DNA from: Sphingomonas sp. JUb134 | GTDB lineage: Bacteria; Pseudomonadota; Alphaproteobacteria; Sphingomonadales; Sphingomonadaceae | NCBI RefSeq assembly: GCF_004341505.2 | Contig: NZ_SLYP02000001.1 | Coordinates: 648,501-712,500, forward strand | Direction of reading: 5' to 3' | Length of the DNA: 64,000 bases | Shown: in pieces, positions 48,961 to 57,288 of the stretch | Layout of the letters: each line of letters opens with the position of its first letter | How positions within the stretch are numbered: the first letter of the stretch is position 1 | The notes under the pieces: generated by a model | Database searches by the model: none | What the model saw: only the letters and a program-made list of their open reading frames with translations | Told to the model about the DNA's origin: nothing | Program-made: the position numbers and the translations under genes

Positions 48961-50370
48961 GTGAGCCTGACTCTGCTGCTCCGCCACGCGGGCGGCGCGC
49001 GATCGTGGCGGCAGGCGGCAGGCGCCGGATGGTGGTTCGGCCTTGGCCTGGGCTGCGCCAGCCTGACCTGGCTGGCGCATGCCTTCACCTTTCAGGCAGC
49101 GATGCCTCAATGGCTTGGATGGCCCGCGGTGGCGTTGCTGGCGGCCTACACCGCCGGCTATTGGGCGCTGTCGCTCGGCGCGGCTTCTGCTGTCTCGCGA
49201 ACCAGCGGACCGGCCGGCTTCGCCCTTGCCAGCGCCGCCACCTTCATCCTGGCCGAATGGCTACGCGGCGTCCTGTTAACCGGCTTCCCGTGGAATCCGC
49301 TGGGCGTCATCTGGCTACCGCTCGGTGAGATGGCTCGAAGCGCGGCGGTGATCGGCGCGCTCGGGCTATCGGGCGTGACCATAGCGATCGCGAGGCTGCT
49401 CGCGGCCATCACGCGGCGCGATGGTGTGACTGCGATGCTTCTGGCGCCCGCGGTAGTCGTCCTCACGCTCGCATTGGCTGGTCCCCGATCCGCACCCGAC
49501 ACGGATGTGCCAATCCGTCTCGTGCAGGGGAATATCGATCAGGCCGACAAATGGCGGCCGGGTCAAGCGATGGCGCAGGTCGAACGCTATCGCAGCCTCA
49601 GCGGTCCGCCTGGAACGACAGCAACACCGCGGCTCGTATTCTGGCCGGAAGCGGCGATCATCGAGCCGCTCGATGCCGATCCCGTGCTGCGATCGCGAGC
49701 GGCATCGGTTCTGGGTCCTCGAGACCTGCTGTTCACCGGCGCGACCGGCGAAGCTGGAGACGGCCGCTATACCAACAGTGTCTTCGTCCTCGACGCCGCC
49801 GGACGCCTTCTCGGCCGTTACGACAAGGCGCAGCTCGTGCCCTTCGGCGAATATCTGCCGTTCGCAGGGTTGCTGGAGCGGCTCGGTGCCGCCCGACTAG
49901 TGCCGGGCGAGGCGGACTTCGTTCCAGGACCTGGCCCGCAAACGCTCGATATCGACGGCCTCAGGCTGGGCATATCCATCTGCTACGAGATCGTATTCCC
50001 ATCAACCGTGATTGATCGATCGCACCGGCCGGCGTTCCTTTTCAATCCGTCCAACGACGCCTGGTTCGGCAAGGGGGGTCCCGAACAGCATCTCGCCCAG
50101 GCGCGCATGCGTGCGATCGAGCAAGGATTGCCGGTCATTCGCGCCACATCGACGGGCCGCACGGCTGTCATTCGCGCTGATGGCACTATCGCGGCCAGCC
50201 TGCCGGCGCATGAAGCCGCGCGGCTCGATACCGTCCTGCCAGCGTCCAACCCGGCCACCATTTTCAGCCGTTGGGGTTCGGTCCCGCAGATGGGCGCGGC
50301 CATCGTCATGCTCGCCACGCTGCTTCTCCGGCGTCAGCAGCACGGCCGAGCGAGTCGTCGTCGCCTGTGA
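48961..50370 (+). CDS. lnt: apolipoprotein N-acyltransferase, start codon disrupted by Tn3
   Basis: A polytopic membrane acyltransferase that adds the third acyl chain to lipoproteins. The nitrilase-like triad is visible: Glu in LVFWPEAAIIEP, Lys in GRYDKAQLVPFGEYLPF and Cys in LGISICYEIVFPS. In-frame coding continues upstream to 48877 (IRIRAAIFALGAISALGFEPWSLWPVTL, the family's first helix), but the original GTG was cut by the transposon and now reads CTG (48874). From the GTG at 48961 the product is 469 residues and lacks about 29. Confidence 0.88.
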   Translation: MSLTLLLRHAGGARSWRQAAGAGWWFGLGLGCASLTWLAHAFTFQAAMPQWLGWPAVALLAAYTAGYWALSLGAASAVSRTSGPAGFALASAATFILAEWLRGVLLTGFPWNPLGVIWLPLGEMARSAAVIGALGLSGVTIAIARLLAAITRRDGVTAMLLAPAVVVLTLALAGPRSAPDTDVPIRLVQGNIDQADKWRPGQAMAQVERYRSLSGPPGTTATPRLVFWPEAAIIEPLDADPVLRSRAASVLGPRDLLFTGATGEAGDGRYTNSVFVLDAAGRLLGRYDKAQLVPFGEYLPFAGLLERLGAARLVPGEADFVPGPGPQTLDIDGLRLGISICYEIVFPSTVIDRSHRPAFLFNPSNDAWFGKGGPEQHLAQARMRAIEQGLPVIRATSTGRTAVIRADGTIAASLPAHEAARLDTVLPASNPATIFSRWGSVPQMGAAIVMLATLLLRRQQHGRASRRRL

Positions 50371-50689
50371 CGACGCCTGAATCGCGTTCGCCCAGGCCGG
50401 CATCCTTATCGTGTTTGCCGATCCCGTCGAGTTTGAGTGGCGTCTGGGTGGTCGAACGTATGCTGCGCGGATCGAACGGCTTCGATCAGGTGCTGGCGGG
50501 ACTTCGCAAAACCCTGTCTGCGCCACAGCGCAGCCGGGCTGAGGATGGCGCGCCTTGGCGAACAAGTGGCGGATATTTTTTCGCGGTGCAGCATCTCATA
50601 AGCCAGCCTTAAGCTGAGCCGTCTTTTCCCGATCTCGCGGGAGGACGAACGATGCTCACCAATTCACCTCTGTTTGGGAACCAAGCCCG
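50371..50689 (+). other. intergenic region before the RND operon
   Basis: A 319-bp region without a credible long gene. The first 220 bp look like ordinary GC-rich DNA with short open frames on both strands that I do not recognise. The last 100 bp hold the regulator box (50597-50613) and a 13-codon leader (50652). Confidence 0.5.
50597..50613 (-). promoter_or_regulatory. PmrA/QseB-like box before the RND operon
   Basis: On the minus strand the site is CTTAAG-GCTGG-CTTATG. The surrounding 18-mer at 50599-50616 is identical to that before the dsbD-like gene. It lies 93 bp before the RND start and 55 bp before the leader start. Confidence 0.75.
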
Positions 50690-50693
50690 ATGA
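50652..50693 (+). CDS. 13-residue leader peptide coupled to the RND gene
   Basis: ATG at 50652, preceded by GGGAGGA, reads MLTNSPLFGNQAR and stops in an ATGA overlap with the RND start. The RND gene itself has no good ribosome-binding site, so translation of the leader may feed it. The peptide has no regulatory codon run that I can see. Confidence 0.45.
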   Translation: MLTNSPLFGNQAR

Positions 50694-53600
50694 TGGCGCT
50701 CGTGCGCGTCGCTCTGACGCGACCGCTGACCTTCATCGTCATGGCCGTGCTCATTTTCGGCCTGGGAATCCTGTCCGTTCTTCGGATGCCGGTCGATATC
50801 TTCCCGCGCATCGGGGTGCCGGTGATCGCGACCGCATGGACATATAATGGGCTGTCCCCCGAGGACATGGCCGGGAGGATCATCAATCCTTTTGAACGCG
50901 TGCTGACCACGACCGTCAACGACATCGACCGGATTGAAAGCCAGTCGATGAACGGCGTCGGCGTCGTGCGAATCTACTTTCAGCCCGGCGCGGATATCCG
51001 CACCGCGACCGCGCAGGTGACGTCGATCTCGCAGACGGTTTTGCGTCAGCTCCCGCCGGGCATCACGCCGCCCCTGATCGTGAACTACGACGCATCGACC
51101 GTGCCGATCGTGCAGCTCGCACTATCGGGCGAAGGACTGAGCGAACAGCAGCTCTACGATCTCGGCGTCAACCAGATCCGCCCGCAACTCATCACCGTTC
51201 CCGGCGTCGCCATGCCTTTCCCATTCGGCGGGAAGCAGCGCCAGATTCAGATCGACATCGATCCCGAGGCGCTGCGGGCTCGCGGCTTGTCCGCTGGCGA
51301 CGTCGCGGCCGCGATTGCCGCGCAAACCCAGATCGCCCCGGCCGGTTTCGCCAAGGTCGGCGGTCTGCAATATACCGTCAGGCTCAACAACGCGCCGGGC
51401 TCGGTCGAACAGTTGAACAATCTGCCGGTTCGCGTGGTGGACGGCGCAACCATCACCATGCGCGACATCGCTCAAGTCCGCGACGGCGCCCCGCCGCAAA
51501 TGAACATCGTCCAAGTCGAAGGTCAGCGCTCGGTCCTGATGACCGTCCTGAAAAGCGGCGCGGCTTCGACCATCGATATCGTCGATACGGTTCGCGGCCG
51601 TATCCCCCAGATACTCGAAGGTCTTCCCGAAACCCTGCGGGTCCAGCTTATCGGCGACCAGTCGGTTCTCGTGAAGGCCGCCGTCTCCACCGTGGCCCAC
51701 GAGGGCATCCTGGCAGCGGTGCTGACGTCGTTGATGATCCTCCTGTTCCTGGGATCGTGGCGATCGACGATCATCATCGTGACCACGATTCCCCTGGCCA
51801 TCCTCGCCGCATTGCTGGCTCTCGGCGCGACAGGCCAAACGATCAACATCATGACGCTGAGCGGGCTGGCCCTGGCCATCGGCATATTGGTCGACGACGC
51901 GATGGTCACGATCGAGAACATCAACTGGCATCTGGAGAAAGGAAAGCCGGTGCTGCGCTCGATCATGGACGGCGCCGCGCAGATCGTGACGCCGGCCTTC
52001 GTGATCGTGACCTGCATCTGTATCGTGTTCGTGCCGATGTTCTTCCTGCCGGGCGTCGCGGGCTATCTGTTCGTGCCGCTGGCGCTGGCGGTCATCTTCT
52101 CCATGATCGCCTCGTTCATCCTGTCTCGCACGCTCATTCCGACGATGGCGATGTATCTGTTGCGTCCGCACCGGGAAGGCGAGGAGGCGGAGCGGGCTCG
52201 CTCGCGCAATCCGCTTGTCCGGTTCCAGCACCGATTTTCGGCGGGCTTCGACCGGCAGAAGGACCGCTTCGAGCAAATGCTGGCCCGCGTAATGTCCGCG
52301 CGCCGCATCTTCATCCCGGCCTTCCTCGGCGCGATGGTGGCGTCGCTGCTGCTGATTCCCACGCTTGGCCGCGATTTCTTTCCCACGGTCGATTCGGGTC
52401 AAATCACCCTGCATGTGCGTGCGCCGGCAGGCACGCGTATCGAGGACAGCACGGCGCTGATATCGCGGGTGCAGGCGCGCGTGCGTGAATTGATTCCCGC
52501 CGAGCAGGTCGAATCGATGGTCGCCAATGTCGGCCTGTCTTCCGCGCCGCTCAACATCATCTACAACAATTCCGGCACGGTGGGTCCGAACGAAGGGGAC
52601 ATCCTTATCTCGCTCGGCCGGGATCGCACCGCGACCGGCGCGCATGTGGCGACCTTGCGGCGCGAACTGCCCTTGAGCTTTCCGGGTGTCGACTTCTCCT
52701 TTCTGCCCGCCGATATCACCAGCCAGATTCTCAATTTCGGCTCGCCTGCGCCGATCGACATCCAGGTGCGCGGCCGCAATCTCGCGGCCAACGAGACTTA
52801 CGCGCAGGAGCTTCTTAAGCGCATCCGCGCTGTCCCCGGCCTGGCTGACGCCCGCATCCAGCAGTCCTCGCGCGCGCCGCAGCTCAACATTGACATCGAT
52901 CGTTCGCGGATCGCGCAATATGGCCTCAACCAGCGGGACGTCACCACCAGCGTCGCAACGGCCCTGGCGGGCACGCAGCAGTCAGCACCCGTCTATTGGC
53001 TCAATCCCGAGAACGGAATCTCCTATCCCGTCGTGGCGCAGGTTCCCGAGCTGGACGTCAGCACCATCTCCGCCTTGGAAGCGCTGCCGGTTTCACCGAC
53101 AGGCGCGAGCGAAGCGCAAACGCTTGGCGGCTTGGGCGCAATCACCCGCGATACGACCGTCAACGTGGCGAGCCGGTGGAACATCCAGCCCGTCGTCAAC
53201 ATCTATGCTACGCCTCAGGCGCGCGATCTGGGTGCCGTGGCCGGCGACATCCAGCGTATCATCGCAGAGATGGACGCCGAGCGTCCGGCAGGCGTGACCG
53301 TCACGCTCGCTGGGCAATATGAGACGATGAACCACGCCTTCTCCGGGCTCGCGTTCGGGCTCATCGGCGCAATCATCCTCATCTACCTCGTGATCGTCGT
53401 GAACTTCCAGAGTTGGATCGACCCGCTGGTCATCATCGGCGCTCTACCGGCCGCCTTCGCGGGCATCGTCTGGATGCTGTTCGTCACGGGGACGACCATC
53501 TCCGTGCCCGCCCTGACCGGCGCGATCATGTGCATGGGCGTCGCGACGGCGAACTCGATCCTCGTCGTCAGCTTTGCGCGAGAACGACTGGCCGAGACCG

Positions 53601-53872
53601 GCGACGCGACCCGTGCCGCAATCGAAGCGGCGGTGGTCCGCTTCCGCCCCGTGCTGATGACCGCGCTTGCGATCATCATCGGCATGACCCCCATAGCGCT
53701 CGGCATCGGCGAAGGCGCCGAGCAGAACGCCCCGCTCGGCCGCGCCGTCATCGGTGGCCTGTTCTTCGCGACGGTGGCGACGCTGCTGCTCGTGCCCGCC
53801 CTGTTCAGCATCGCCCATCGCAAGGGCGCACCGTCCTCACCTGCAAGGGAGCTTGAACTCCAGCATGTCTGA
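50690..53872 (+). CDS. RND efflux transporter permease
   Basis: A 1,060-residue AcrB/HAE1-like proton-driven pump subunit. Twelve helices in two repeats and two large periplasmic loops are evident. It starts VRVALTRPLTFIVMAVLIFGLGILSVLRMPVDIFP. The proton-relay aspartates are in LAIGILVDDAMVTIENI of helix 4. The second repeat has GALPAAFAGIVWMLFVTG and MCMGVATANSILVVSFARERL. The substrate is not predictable from sequence, and the heavy-metal HME charge motif is absent. First gene of a four-gene operon. Confidence 0.94.
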   Translation: MMALVRVALTRPLTFIVMAVLIFGLGILSVLRMPVDIFPRIGVPVIATAWTYNGLSPEDMAGRIINPFERVLTTTVNDIDRIESQSMNGVGVVRIYFQPGADIRTATAQVTSISQTVLRQLPPGITPPLIVNYDASTVPIVQLALSGEGLSEQQLYDLGVNQIRPQLITVPGVAMPFPFGGKQRQIQIDIDPEALRARGLSAGDVAAAIAAQTQIAPAGFAKVGGLQYTVRLNNAPGSVEQLNNLPVRVVDGATITMRDIAQVRDGAPPQMNIVQVEGQRSVLMTVLKSGAASTIDIVDTVRGRIPQILEGLPETLRVQLIGDQSVLVKAAVSTVAHEGILAAVLTSLMILLFLGSWRSTIIIVTTIPLAILAALLALGATGQTINIMTLSGLALAIGILVDDAMVTIENINWHLEKGKPVLRSIMDGAAQIVTPAFVIVTCICIVFVPMFFLPGVAGYLFVPLALAVIFSMIASFILSRTLIPTMAMYLLRPHREGEEAERARSRNPLVRFQHRFSAGFDRQKDRFEQMLARVMSARRIFIPAFLGAMVASLLLIPTLGRDFFPTVDSGQITLHVRAPAGTRIEDSTALISRVQARVRELIPAEQVESMVANVGLSSAPLNIIYNNSGTVGPNEGDILISLGRDRTATGAHVATLRRELPLSFPGVDFSFLPADITSQILNFGSPAPIDIQVRGRNLAANETYAQELLKRIRAVPGLADARIQQSSRAPQLNIDIDRSRIAQYGLNQRDVTTSVATALAGTQQSAPVYWLNPENGISYPVVAQVPELDVSTISALEALPVSPTGASEAQTLGGLGAITRDTTVNVASRWNIQPVVNIYATPQARDLGAVAGDIQRIIAEMDAERPAGVTVTLAGQYETMNHAFSGLAFGLIGAIILIYLVIVVNFQSWIDPLVIIGALPAAFAGIVWMLFVTGTTISVPALTGAIMCMGVATANSILVVSFARERLAETGDATRAAIEAAVVRFRPVLMTALAIIIGMTPIALGIGEGAEQNAPLGRAVIGGLFFATVATLLLVPALFSIAHRKGAPSSPARELELQHV

Positions 53873-55028
53873 TCCAACCCCAAGGAAACGAACCGGCCTT
53901 TACCTCGGCGCGGCCGGTCTCGTAATCGCCGCTCTCGTTGGCGGGGGCCTCGCCTCTCGTAGCATGGCCGAACGCGAACAGGCCGCCATCGCGGCGGAGA
54001 ACGCGCTGCCGACCGTCAGCGTGATCCAGCCCCGCGCCTCCGAGGCGGGAGAGATCGTTCTGCCAGGCAGCCTCGACCCATATAATCGCGCGGCGATCAA
54101 TGCCCGCGTGAGCGGCTATGTGCGTGAATGGCGCGCGGATATCGGCGACCGGGTGCGGCGCGGACAAACGCTCGCCATTCTCGATGCGCCGGAGATCGAC
54201 CAACAGCTCGCGCAGGCCCAGGCGACCTATCAGACCGCGGCCGCCGATCGCGGGTTGGCCGAGACGACAGCGGCGCGCTGGAACAACCTGCTCGAAAAGG
54301 ATGCTGTGTCCCGGCAGGAAGCCGATGAGCGCCAAGGGCAGTTCGCCGCTGCCGATGCGCGCGCGCGTGCCGCTCGGGCGGATGTCGGCCGGCTGAGGGC
54401 GCTGACCGGATTCACGCGGCTGACAGCTCCCTTTGATGGCGTCGTCACCAGCCGTTCGGCCCAGCTCGGCGCCCTGGTGCAGACGGGCGCACCGGGAGCG
54501 GAACCGTTGTTCACCGTCGCCGACGTCAGCCGTCTGCGCCTCTATGTGCGCGTGCCGCAGGCCCTGTCCGGACGGCTGGCGCGCGGCATGCGAGCGACAT
54601 TCACCGTGCCTGAAAGACCGGGAGAGGTGTTCGAGGCCACCTTGTCCCGTCTCGCCGATGCGGTGGACCGCCAGTCCGGCGCCATGCTGGTCGAGTTTCT
54701 GGTCGACAACAGCGATCGGCGCCTCAGGCCCGGCGGCTACGCGGAGGTGCGGGTGTCCATGCCCGGCGGCGCTGGAACGTTCCAGGTGCCGGCAAGCGCC
54801 CTCATTCTCGGTTCCGACGGCGCGCGCGTCGCCGTGGTCGATGGTCAGGGCCAGGTCGCGCTTCGCGAGGTCGCGGTGGGTCGCGACCAGGGAGCGACCA
54901 TCGAAATTCTGTCAGGGTTGCGCCCAACCGACCGTATCGTCCAGACGCCGCCCGATGCGCTGGCAACCGGCGACAGGGTTCGCGTCGTCCCCGCACGGCA
55001 ACCGGCGGCTCCGAATGCGCAGCGCTAG
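53865..55028 (+). CDS. RND periplasmic adaptor (membrane fusion protein)
   Basis: A 387-residue HlyD/AcrA-like adaptor. An N-terminal anchor (LYLGAAGLVIAALVGGGLA) precedes the lipoyl halves (RAAINARVSGYVREWRADIGDRVRRGQTLAILDAPEIDQQ and LTAPFDGVVTSRSAQLGALVQ), an alpha-hairpin between them, and beta-barrel/proximal domains. It overlaps the permease by eight bases and the next gene by 14. Confidence 0.93.
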   Translation: MSDPTPRKRTGLYLGAAGLVIAALVGGGLASRSMAEREQAAIAAENALPTVSVIQPRASEAGEIVLPGSLDPYNRAAINARVSGYVREWRADIGDRVRRGQTLAILDAPEIDQQLAQAQATYQTAAADRGLAETTAARWNNLLEKDAVSRQEADERQGQFAAADARARAARADVGRLRALTGFTRLTAPFDGVVTSRSAQLGALVQTGAPGAEPLFTVADVSRLRLYVRVPQALSGRLARGMRATFTVPERPGEVFEATLSRLADAVDRQSGAMLVEFLVDNSDRRLRPGGYAEVRVSMPGGAGTFQVPASALILGSDGARVAVVDGQGQVALREVAVGRDQGATIEILSGLRPTDRIVQTPPDALATGDRVRVVPARQPAAPNAQR

Positions 55029-56418
55029 GATCGTCCTCGTCGCCGCTTTCGGCCTCGGCGGTTGCGCCACCCTGCCGCCGATGCAGACGCCGGCGATCGA
55101 GACCCCCGCGAGTTTTCGCCATATGGACGGATGGACGACGGCCACGCCCGGCGATCATCTCGATCGCGGTGAATGGTGGCGCGGTTTCGCGGACCCGGTG
55201 CTCGATGAACTGATCGCGCGGGTGGATGAACGGACCCCGACGCTCGCCGCTGCGCTTGCGCGTTACGACCGGGCGCTGGCAGCGGCTCGGCTCGACCGAT
55301 CCGACCAGTTGCCCAACGTGGACCTGGCAGGCAGCGCCTCGCGCGAACGGCTTTCAGCCGGGCGTCCCATCGGACCTGGCGAGCCCATAATCGCGAACCA
55401 GATTATCTTCGGTGTCGGCCTCGACTATGAGCTGGACCTGTGGGGCCGGGTCCGTAACAGCGTGCGCGCGAGCACGGCGGACGCCCAAGCGCAGGAGGCC
55501 GCATTGCGTTCGGCGCGGCTCAGCCTTCAAGCATCGGTTGCCGACCTGTATGTTCGACTTCGCGCCGTCGATGCGGAGCAGATGCTGCTGACCCGCACCG
55601 TGGCCGCCTATGCGCGCGCCGATGAACTGATACGCACGCGCCACGAAGGCGGCATTGCCTCAGGAGTGGACCGAAGCCGATCGATGGCCCAACTCGCCGA
55701 TGCCCGCGCGCGCTCTGAAGCGTTACGGGCGCAGCGCGCGGCGATCGAGCACCGGATTGCCGCACTGGTGGGTGAGAGCGCGTCCAGTTTCGCCATAGCC
55801 CCCGCGCAACAGAACTTGGCGCTACCTGACCTGCCGCCGTCCTTGCCGTCCGAACTGCTTCAGCGTCGTCCCGACATCGCCGAGGCGCAGCGACGCCTGG
55901 TCGCCGCCAATGCGAGGATCGGCGTCGCTCGGGCCGCCTTTTATCCGCGCATAAGCCTCGGCCTCGGGGCGGGCTATCAGGCCGTCGAGGCACCGATCAT
56001 CAGCGCGGATACCGGCTTCTGGGCGCTTGGGCCGATCAGCACGATCTTCAATCTGTTCGATGGTGGCGGACGCCGAGCGCGTCTCGCCATCAGCCGGGCG
56101 AACTATGAAGAACTCGCGGCGGACTATCGCCAGACCGTGCTGGACGCCTTTCAGGAGGTGGAGGATGGCCTGTCCCGCATGGATGCCCTGGCCGGTCAGA
56201 ATCGCGAGCAGCGCATCGCCGCCGAAGCGGCGGCCCGCGCGGAGAATCTTGCGCTCGAACGGTATCGTGATGGCGCGGCGGACTATCTGGAAGTGACGAC
56301 CGCGCAAACGGCTGCACTCGCCGCACAGCGCGCCAGCATCACGGTCGACTATGATCGCGCCCGAACGGCGATAGCCTTGATCCGTGCCCTGGGAGGTGCA
56401 ACCCCAGACGATACATGA
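55015..56418 (+). CDS. NodT-family outer membrane efflux lipoprotein
   Basis: A 467-residue TolC-like outer-membrane factor. The lipobox is FGLGGCATLPP (cysteine near residue 17). The paired OEP repeats include ELDLWGRVRNSVRASTADAQAQEAALRSARLSLQASVADLYVRLR and LLQRRPDIAEAQRRLVAANARIGVARAAFYPRISL. It completes the tripartite pump. The start lies inside the adaptor gene; the stop overlaps the DsbA-like gene. Confidence 0.93.
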   Translation: MRSARIVLVAAFGLGGCATLPPMQTPAIETPASFRHMDGWTTATPGDHLDRGEWWRGFADPVLDELIARVDERTPTLAAALARYDRALAAARLDRSDQLPNVDLAGSASRERLSAGRPIGPGEPIIANQIIFGVGLDYELDLWGRVRNSVRASTADAQAQEAALRSARLSLQASVADLYVRLRAVDAEQMLLTRTVAAYARADELIRTRHEGGIASGVDRSRSMAQLADARARSEALRAQRAAIEHRIAALVGESASSFAIAPAQQNLALPDLPPSLPSELLQRRPDIAEAQRRLVAANARIGVARAAFYPRISLGLGAGYQAVEAPIISADTGFWALGPISTIFNLFDGGGRRARLAISRANYEELAADYRQTVLDAFQEVEDGLSRMDALAGQNREQRIAAEAAARAENLALERYRDGAADYLEVTTAQTAALAAQRASITVDYDRARTAIALIRALGGATPDDT

Positions 56419-57074
56419 CAGAAAAGCGCCGCCTTTCACGACGAGAGCTGCTGCAAATCGGCGGCGTGGTCGCCATCGGTTATGGTGTCAGCGTTGTTCT
56501 GAGCGCCACCGCACCCCTCGGAATCGATGTCTCGACAAACGCTATCGCTCAGGGTCTCGTGCTTGATCCCGGTGGCCCCATCGAAGGCCCTGAACACGCG
56601 GATCTGCGCGTCGTGGTATTTACCGACTATCAATGCCCGGCCTGTCGCCGGGCGGCGCCGGAACTCGATGGCGCGATGCGTGACGACGGCCGCACCCAGG
56701 TAGCCTACAAGGACTGGCCGATCTTCGGCGACGTGTCCGAGCAGGCGGCGCAGGTGGCGCTAGCAAGCGAACCTCAAGGACTCTACTTCAAAATTCATCA
56801 TGCGCTCATGCGCGAGCATCGGGCGCTCACAGAGCCGGTGCTGCGTGCGATTGTCGAGCGCGAGGGCGGCGATTGGACTCGCCTCGCTAGCGACCTTCAA
56901 GCAGGGCAGACCAGAATCCAGACCGCCTTGGCGCGAACCGCTACCCAAGCCTTCGCTCTTGGCATCTCTGGCACGCCCGCATTTCTGATCGGGCCATTGC
57001 TGGTGAAGGGCGCGCTAAGCCGTTCCGAGTTTGCAAAGGCGTTTTCGGATGCCAGAGCCAAACTCTCCCGCTGA
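56415..57074 (+). CDS. DsbA-family protein with Tat-like signal
   Basis: A 219-residue exported thioredoxin-fold protein translationally coupled to the efflux operon. A twin-arginine-like signal (RRLSRRELLQIGGVVAIGYGVSVVLSA) precedes the DsbA domain with VVFTDYQCPACRRAAPEL (CPAC active site) and GISGTPAFLIGPLLVKGAL (cis-Pro). It resembles the DsbA-like protein at 26475 in design. Encoding a thiol oxidoreductase with an RND pump links efflux to envelope redox control. Confidence 0.88.
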   Translation: MTEKRRLSRRELLQIGGVVAIGYGVSVVLSATAPLGIDVSTNAIAQGLVLDPGGPIEGPEHADLRVVVFTDYQCPACRRAAPELDGAMRDDGRTQVAYKDWPIFGDVSEQAAQVALASEPQGLYFKIHHALMREHRALTEPVLRAIVEREGGDWTRLASDLQAGQTRIQTALARTATQAFALGISGTPAFLIGPLLVKGALSRSEFAKAFSDARAKLSR

Positions 57075-57161
57075 TACAAGGCTCCTAGCAGAGCGGAGTA
57101 AATGTCCGCGATAACGGGATCGCTGGCTACCTCGTCATGCCGTCCTTTCCCGTTCTGTGGT

Positions 57162-57284
57162 TCACCAGCGTCCCCATTGAGAGGCAATCCTTCCGCGCGG
57201 CGCATAAATGTTCCAGCCGAGGGCTCCGGCTAGACCGGCCACGCCGATCCCGCCGAATGGCCGGATCAGCGCGGCCGGATGCAT
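57162..57284 (-). CDS. 40-residue membrane peptide frame, unrecognised
   Basis: A short frame, MHPAALIRPFGGIGVAGLAGALGWNIYAPRGR, with one possible membrane helix, between the DsbA-like gene and the integrase. It could be a small gene or the remnant of a longer one. I see no strong ribosome-binding site. Confidence 0.2.
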   Translation of the reverse strand: MHPAALIRPFGGIGVAGLAGALGWNIYAPRGRIASQWGRW

Positions 57285-57288
57285 CGGA

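Noticed and set aside
50406..50594. Minus-strand 62-codon frame between lnt and the RND operon
   Set aside because: It has no ribosome-binding site or family resemblance, and its length is expected by chance at this GC content.
52561..52820. CTTAAG near 52814 and at about 18031 as extra regulator boxes
   Set aside because: Both lie inside coding sequence (RND permease, trbE) and lack a second half site at the right distance.
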